NCBI GenBank assembly: GCA_946611025.1
Contig: CAMOCR010000034.1
Span: 1 to 7,911 of the forward strand
DNA: 7,911 nt
Source: an uncultured Alphaproteobacteria bacterium
Lineage (GTDB): Bacteria > Pseudomonadota > Alphaproteobacteria > Rs-D84
Direction of reading: 5' to 3'
Both the position numbers and the translations under genes were made by a program. The notes beneath the pieces were generated by a model. The model did not search any database and was not told where the DNA came from. It saw nothing but the letters and a program-made list of their open reading frames with translations. Below are positions 5,292-7,911 of this stretch, one piece after another (the first letter of the stretch is position 1; the number at the start of each line of letters is the position of its first letter).

Positions 5292-5483
5292 TTATTTGTC
5301 CCCCGTTGATAACTGTTCAATTTGACGAACCAGCGCACACTGTGCCGCGACCCAACGCAATTGTTCATTGGTTGCATTTGGCCCAATTGTACGCATAACC
5401 GTTATCTTGCGCAGGTGTTCCATCACCACGCGCCCAGATGGCGTATTAAATGTACGCACGAAATGCTTTTCTAAATCGGTCAT
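5292..5483 (-). CDS. Bbp19-like small phage protein
   Basis: 63 residues. The pattern F-x-R-x-F-x-T-x-x-G-R-x-V-x-x-x-L near the N-terminus (HFVRTFNTPSGRVVMEHL) resembles the Bbp19-like domain of podoviruses. So does the later helix QLRWVAAQCALVRQIEQL, with its aromatic/Gln-rich pattern before a terminal hydrophobic helix. In these phages it is encoded next to the portal; its molecular role is not well established. It starts 12 nt after the portal stop, with a G-rich stretch (GGGGCGAG) upstream as a weak ribosome site, so it is probably co-transcribed and coupled to the portal gene. The assignment rests on the residue pattern plus position. Confidence 0.65.
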   Translation of the reverse strand: MTDLEKHFVRTFNTPSGRVVMEHLRKITVMRTIGPNATNEQLRWVAAQCALVRQIEQLSTGDK

Positions 5484-5495
5484 GTGCTCGCCCCA

Positions 5496-6728
5496 CTATA
5501 TTATATTTTCCCCAGCCGCCATTTGTGCGATTGGCGCAATGTATTTTAATTCGGCATCACTGTTCAGCACAATTGGCGCAATTGCACCACGGCGCGACAA
5601 GATTTGTAATCCGCGGTCCACCAATGGTCGAATAAATTCATGCAACAGTCGCCCATATGTCGCACCCAAAATACGCATCATATCGGCATTACGCGCCATT
5701 ATTTCGGTTGCGGTCATTTCTTTGTCACTTAACAGCCCCAATCGATCTGCCAGCAATGCATGGCGAATACGTTCACGCAAATCTTTTAGCACCAACTGCG
5801 ACACATCAAAATTCGCACCTGATGCCAACGGGGTCAATCCCGATGACCCAACCGCCTTGGGTATAATTGCCCCCGGTGTTAGATTTATATTCGCCAGATT
5901 TATAACACCATCATCGTCGGCCTGCCATATACCAGACACGGCAATCGTTGCGTTTTTCAAGACCAATTCCACGACTTTGTTTGCGGTTTTAATGTCGGGC
6001 AATGCACGCATTACCGGCCCACGACCGTATAATTCACCACTGGACAATGCCCAACGGAAAATAATATATGGGTTCGTTTCAAATGTGCCAGTTGATACAA
6101 CATTGTTTTCAATATCGCCACCCACATCCAGCCATGCAACGAAATCCGTTCCAACCAAACTTTGCACTAATTTTAATGGCATTTCTGGGTCATGTGCAAT
6201 CTTGTCACGCAAATCGGCGGGTGGTGTCCATGTCGGGAAACGCGCAACGACATCGCACGCATGCATCGATGTTGTATGGAAAACCGCGTTCGGCAAAATC
6301 GCAATATCATACATTGGAATTGCCGTAAATGAAAATGCAGACGCGGCACCAATCGGGTTTTCTGCCATAAACAAACATGCCGTACCCATTGTGACTAAAT
6401 CCATATAGCACTGGTGTATCGTTGTATAAAAATTTGAATCGTTCAGGTTTGCTCGCAACACCGCGGTGGCAATTTCGGCGTTTGGCGATTCATCGCTTTC
6501 CGGAACCAGTGTCATCCACAACGATTCTGGGGGCGTAATCAGCGAATACATCGATGCCGCCAAATTGTCGGCTGCATCTGCGGCGGTTGAATCAAACAAT
6601 GTTGCCACATCATCATCGGTTGTGGGTGTGGTATATCGCCGTGCATCGTCCCAACGTTTAATCCATGGTGCGCGCATATCAATTGCCCGCGCATACATCT
6701 GCTGTAATTGTTTAATGTTTGTTGACAT
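5496..6728 (-). CDS. Podovirus-type portal (head-to-tail connecting protein), short form
   Basis: 410 residues. It resembles the T7 gp8-like head-to-tail connector family. The dodecameric ring at the capsid vertex passes DNA during packaging and joins the tail. Visible family features are an N-terminal helix ending RAPWIKRWDDARRYTTP, then FDSTAADAADNLAASMYSLITPPESLWMTL (about 45-74), typical of the family start. NPYIIFRWALSSGELYGRGP lies near the middle. A C-terminal helical region (LRERIRHALLADRL, TATEIMARNADMMRILGATYGRLLHEFIRPL) ends in KYIAPIAQMA. Family members usually continue for roughly 80-130 more residues after the equivalent of IAPIAQMA (from memory), so the protein looks C-terminally shortened. 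AAGGATGA lies just before the ATG. It begins 18 nt after the terminase-remnant stop and is followed by the Bbp19-like gene. Confidence 0.85.
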   Translation of the reverse strand: MSTNIKQLQQMYARAIDMRAPWIKRWDDARRYTTPTTDDDVATLFDSTAADAADNLAASMYSLITPPESLWMTLVPESDESPNAEIATAVLRANLNDSNFYTTIHQCYMDLVTMGTACLFMAENPIGAASAFSFTAIPMYDIAILPNAVFHTTSMHACDVVARFPTWTPPADLRDKIAHDPEMPLKLVQSLVGTDFVAWLDVGGDIENNVVSTGTFETNPYIIFRWALSSGELYGRGPVMRALPDIKTANKVVELVLKNATIAVSGIWQADDDGVINLANINLTPGAIIPKAVGSSGLTPLASGANFDVSQLVLKDLRERIRHALLADRLGLLSDKEMTATEIMARNADMMRILGATYGRLLHEFIRPLVDRGLQILSRRGAIAPIVLNSDAELKYIAPIAQMAAGENII

Positions 6729-6746
6729 TTTTCATCCTTTGCTTTG

Positions 6747-7598
6747 TTATGAAATTTTGAATTTTGTATTTGCCGAATATATATTTACCGCCCGCCCAAT
6801 TGGTCGTATTGGTACCGGGGGCGCAACAATTGCGCCAGATATTGCATCAATGCCGTCATCATGTATGCCCGTGCCGACTGGTGACCAGCCCATCATTTCC
6901 GCCAACAGCGGCGTTGATTGCACACGCGATGCACAATATAGACGCCCCGTGGACAGCAATGGTTCAATCGTGTCGATAATGCGGTCGGCCTTGTTTTTAT
7001 TATTTGCAACCCGCATAACCGATATATCCAACCCCATGCGTCCCGCACAATCGCGCAGAATTTCCGGCAACGTGTTTCCAATTCCGTTTGTTTCAACCGA
7101 TATCCGCCGCATGTTGTGCCGCATCATAAAATGCAATACATCATCACACTGGTGCGCCATTGGGTGTTCATCGGTATCCGCAATGCGCATGTACATCACA
7201 TCGTGAATAAACACGCGGTGCGATTTGTCATCACGATATATCATCACGCAAACACTGCCGTCACTGTGCGCGCCCGCCATTGACGGGTCCCAATAAATCG
7301 CCGCACCCGTTATAACCACATCACCGATTCGTGCGCTGTGCGGGTTAAAATCGTCGTCATAGAAATGCATTGCACCGGGGTCTAATCTGATTCGTTCCGG
7401 TGGCAACGGATTTAACATCATTTGCGATGCAAAATATCGCGCGCCAACCGTGCGTTCCAGTTCGGCAATCTTGTCATGTGGGAATAATTCCGGCCATTCT
7501 GGGCGCCCATCGGCATCAACAATCGGGATTTTCAGCGTTTTAAAACCACGCAAAAAAGGCGTTGAAAACGCAAATTTTTTATATACTATATCAAACAT
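6747..7598 (-). CDS. Phage terminase large subunit, nuclease domain only (N-terminal ATPase missing)
   Basis: 283 residues from the ATG at 7596-7598. The sequence begins where a full TerL passes from ATPase to nuclease: FKTLKIPIVDADG, WPELFP, YFASQMMLNP. The RNase H-like nuclease motifs are intact: YWDPSMAGAHSDG (Asp104), ISVETNGIG (Glu169) and HDDGIDAISGA (Asp247/Asp251). The Walker A and B motifs of the packaging ATPase, normally in the first ~230 residues, are absent, because the upstream DNA is dnaB on the other strand. The frame continues open to 7673 antisense to dnaB, but that extension does not resemble a terminase. No good ribosome site precedes 7598, so true expression is uncertain. 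It may be a truncated relic or a stand-alone nuclease half of a split terminase. The portal gene follows 18 nt later. Confidence 0.8.
   Translation of the reverse strand: MFDIVYKKFAFSTPFLRGFKTLKIPIVDADGRPEWPELFPHDKIAELERTVGARYFASQMMLNPLPPERIRLDPGAMHFYDDDFNPHSARIGDVVITGAAIYWDPSMAGAHSDGSVCVMIYRDDKSHRVFIHDVMYMRIADTDEHPMAHQCDDVLHFMMRHNMRRISVETNGIGNTLPEILRDCAGRMGLDISVMRVANNKNKADRIIDTIEPLLSTGRLYCASRVQSTPLLAEMMGWSPVGTGIHDDGIDAISGAIVAPPVPIRPIGRAVNIYSANTKFKIS
7562..7589 (+). promoter_or_regulatory. Putative dnaB promoter, probably leaderless
   Basis: TTGAAA (7562-7567), a 16-nt spacer and TACTAT (7584-7589) are visible; the alternative -10 TATACT lies at 7582-7587 with a 14-nt spacer. Transcription would start at or next to the ATG at 7597. 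The sequence before the ATG (ATATCAAAC) has no Shine-Dalgarno. The promoter lies inside the 5' part of the terminase-remnant frame. Confidence 0.45.
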
Positions 7599-7911
7599 GG
7601 ACTTTACCCCGAAAACTTTACCAACAAATCTGGAAGCCGAACAGGCTGTCTTGGCGGCTGTCTTGATTGACAATCGCGCGCTGGAACGTGTTTCCGAATT
7701 TTTGAAACCCGAACATTTTTCGCATCCGGCACACCAAGAAATTTATCGTTTGGCAATGCGTCAATTTTCTGCGGGTATTCCATTTGATATTATCACCGCA
7801 AAAAATTATCTGGATCAACAGGGCACCCTGGAATCGGTTGGTGGTGTTGATTACCTGACACAATTGGCGGGCGCGGGTGCAACGGTGGTGAACGTTGAAC
7901 AATATGGTCGC
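7597..7911 (+). CDS. dnaB: Replicative DNA helicase DnaB, N-terminal part (3' partial)
   Basis: 105 residues are visible and the frame is open at the window edge. The N-terminal helicase-dimerisation/primase-interaction domain is clear: LPTNLEAEQAVLAAVLIDN, FLKPEHFSHPAHQEIYRL, PFDIITAKNYLDQQGTLESV, GGVDYLTQLA, and NVEQYGR just before the cut. The RecA-like ATPase domain lies off the window. DnaB unwinds DNA at the replication fork and recruits DnaG primase. Starting with MDFTPKTLPTNLEAEQ is normal for chromosomal DnaB, and the reading is not obviously phage-like, though a phage-encoded DnaB cannot be excluded from this domain alone. Its ATG overlaps the opposite-strand ATG of the terminase remnant (CATG). 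Confidence 0.95.
   Translation, partial: MDFTPKTLPTNLEAEQAVLAAVLIDNRALERVSEFLKPEHFSHPAHQEIYRLAMRQFSAGIPFDIITAKNYLDQQGTLESVGGVDYLTQLAGAGATVVNVEQYGR

Noticed and set aside
5368..6408. 346-codon open frame on the plus strand antisense to the portal gene
   Set aside because: The portal on the other strand has clear family features. This frame has low-complexity, basic, Ile/Ser/Arg-rich translation typical of antisense of GC-biased codons, and it has no ribosome site.
7599..7673. N-terminal extension of the terminase frame antisense to dnaB
   Set aside because: It is the complement of conserved dnaB coding sequence and does not resemble the TerL ATPase domain.
1..7911. CRISPR array, tRNA, rRNA, insertion sequence or attachment site
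   Set aside because: No regularly spaced repeats, cloverleaf, transposase or flanking direct repeats typical of integration were seen by eye.

Overview
The window looks like chromosomal DNA of an uncultured alphaproteobacterium with a compact genome of moderate to low GC. Several points suggest this. A ppiD-type gene lies divergently next to tpiA, a neighbourhood I associate with alphaproteobacteria. Intergenic gaps are very short, convergent genes share terminators, and at least two genes appear to have leaderless starts. The standard genetic code fits (TGA, TAG and TAA all serve as stops). The lineage call is inference; no rRNA or other marker is present.

Layout from left to right. (1) 3-371 (+) is the 3' end of an SGNH/GDSL-hydrolase-like gene. 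(2) 400-1586 (-) holds two tandem paralogous phage tail-fibre-like genes with a near-identical N-terminal module (Mtd_N-like) and unrelated C-termini, separated by a spacer with a strong hairpin. (3) 1639-4991 is a housekeeping block: yraN (+), a 49-aa YhfL/DUF4223-like lipoprotein (+), grpE (-), tpiA (-) and a ppiD-like periplasmic chaperone (+). (4) 5017-7598 (-) is a run of phage morphogenesis genes. In transcription order these are a terminase large-subunit nuclease domain lacking its ATPase half, a short podovirus-type portal (head-to-tail connector), a Bbp19-like protein, and a small membrane/coiled-coil protein. (5) 7597-7911 (+) is the 5' end of dnaB, whose ATG overlaps the opposite-strand ATG of the terminase remnant.

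The main point of interest is the phage content. On the minus strand it runs terminase, portal, Bbp19, small membrane protein, then tail fibres, which is a normal phage late-gene order. However, it is interrupted by ordinary chromosomal genes. No integrase, capsid, protease or lysin is visible, the terminase is cut at a domain boundary, and the portal is short. Yet every remaining reading frame is intact. This fits either an eroding podovirus-like prophage or a domesticated, dispersed particle system such as a gene-transfer-agent-like element. The window alone cannot decide between them.

There is no gene-free stretch over 300 bases. The longest gap is 898-1073, described below. No tRNA, rRNA, CRISPR array or insertion sequence was seen.
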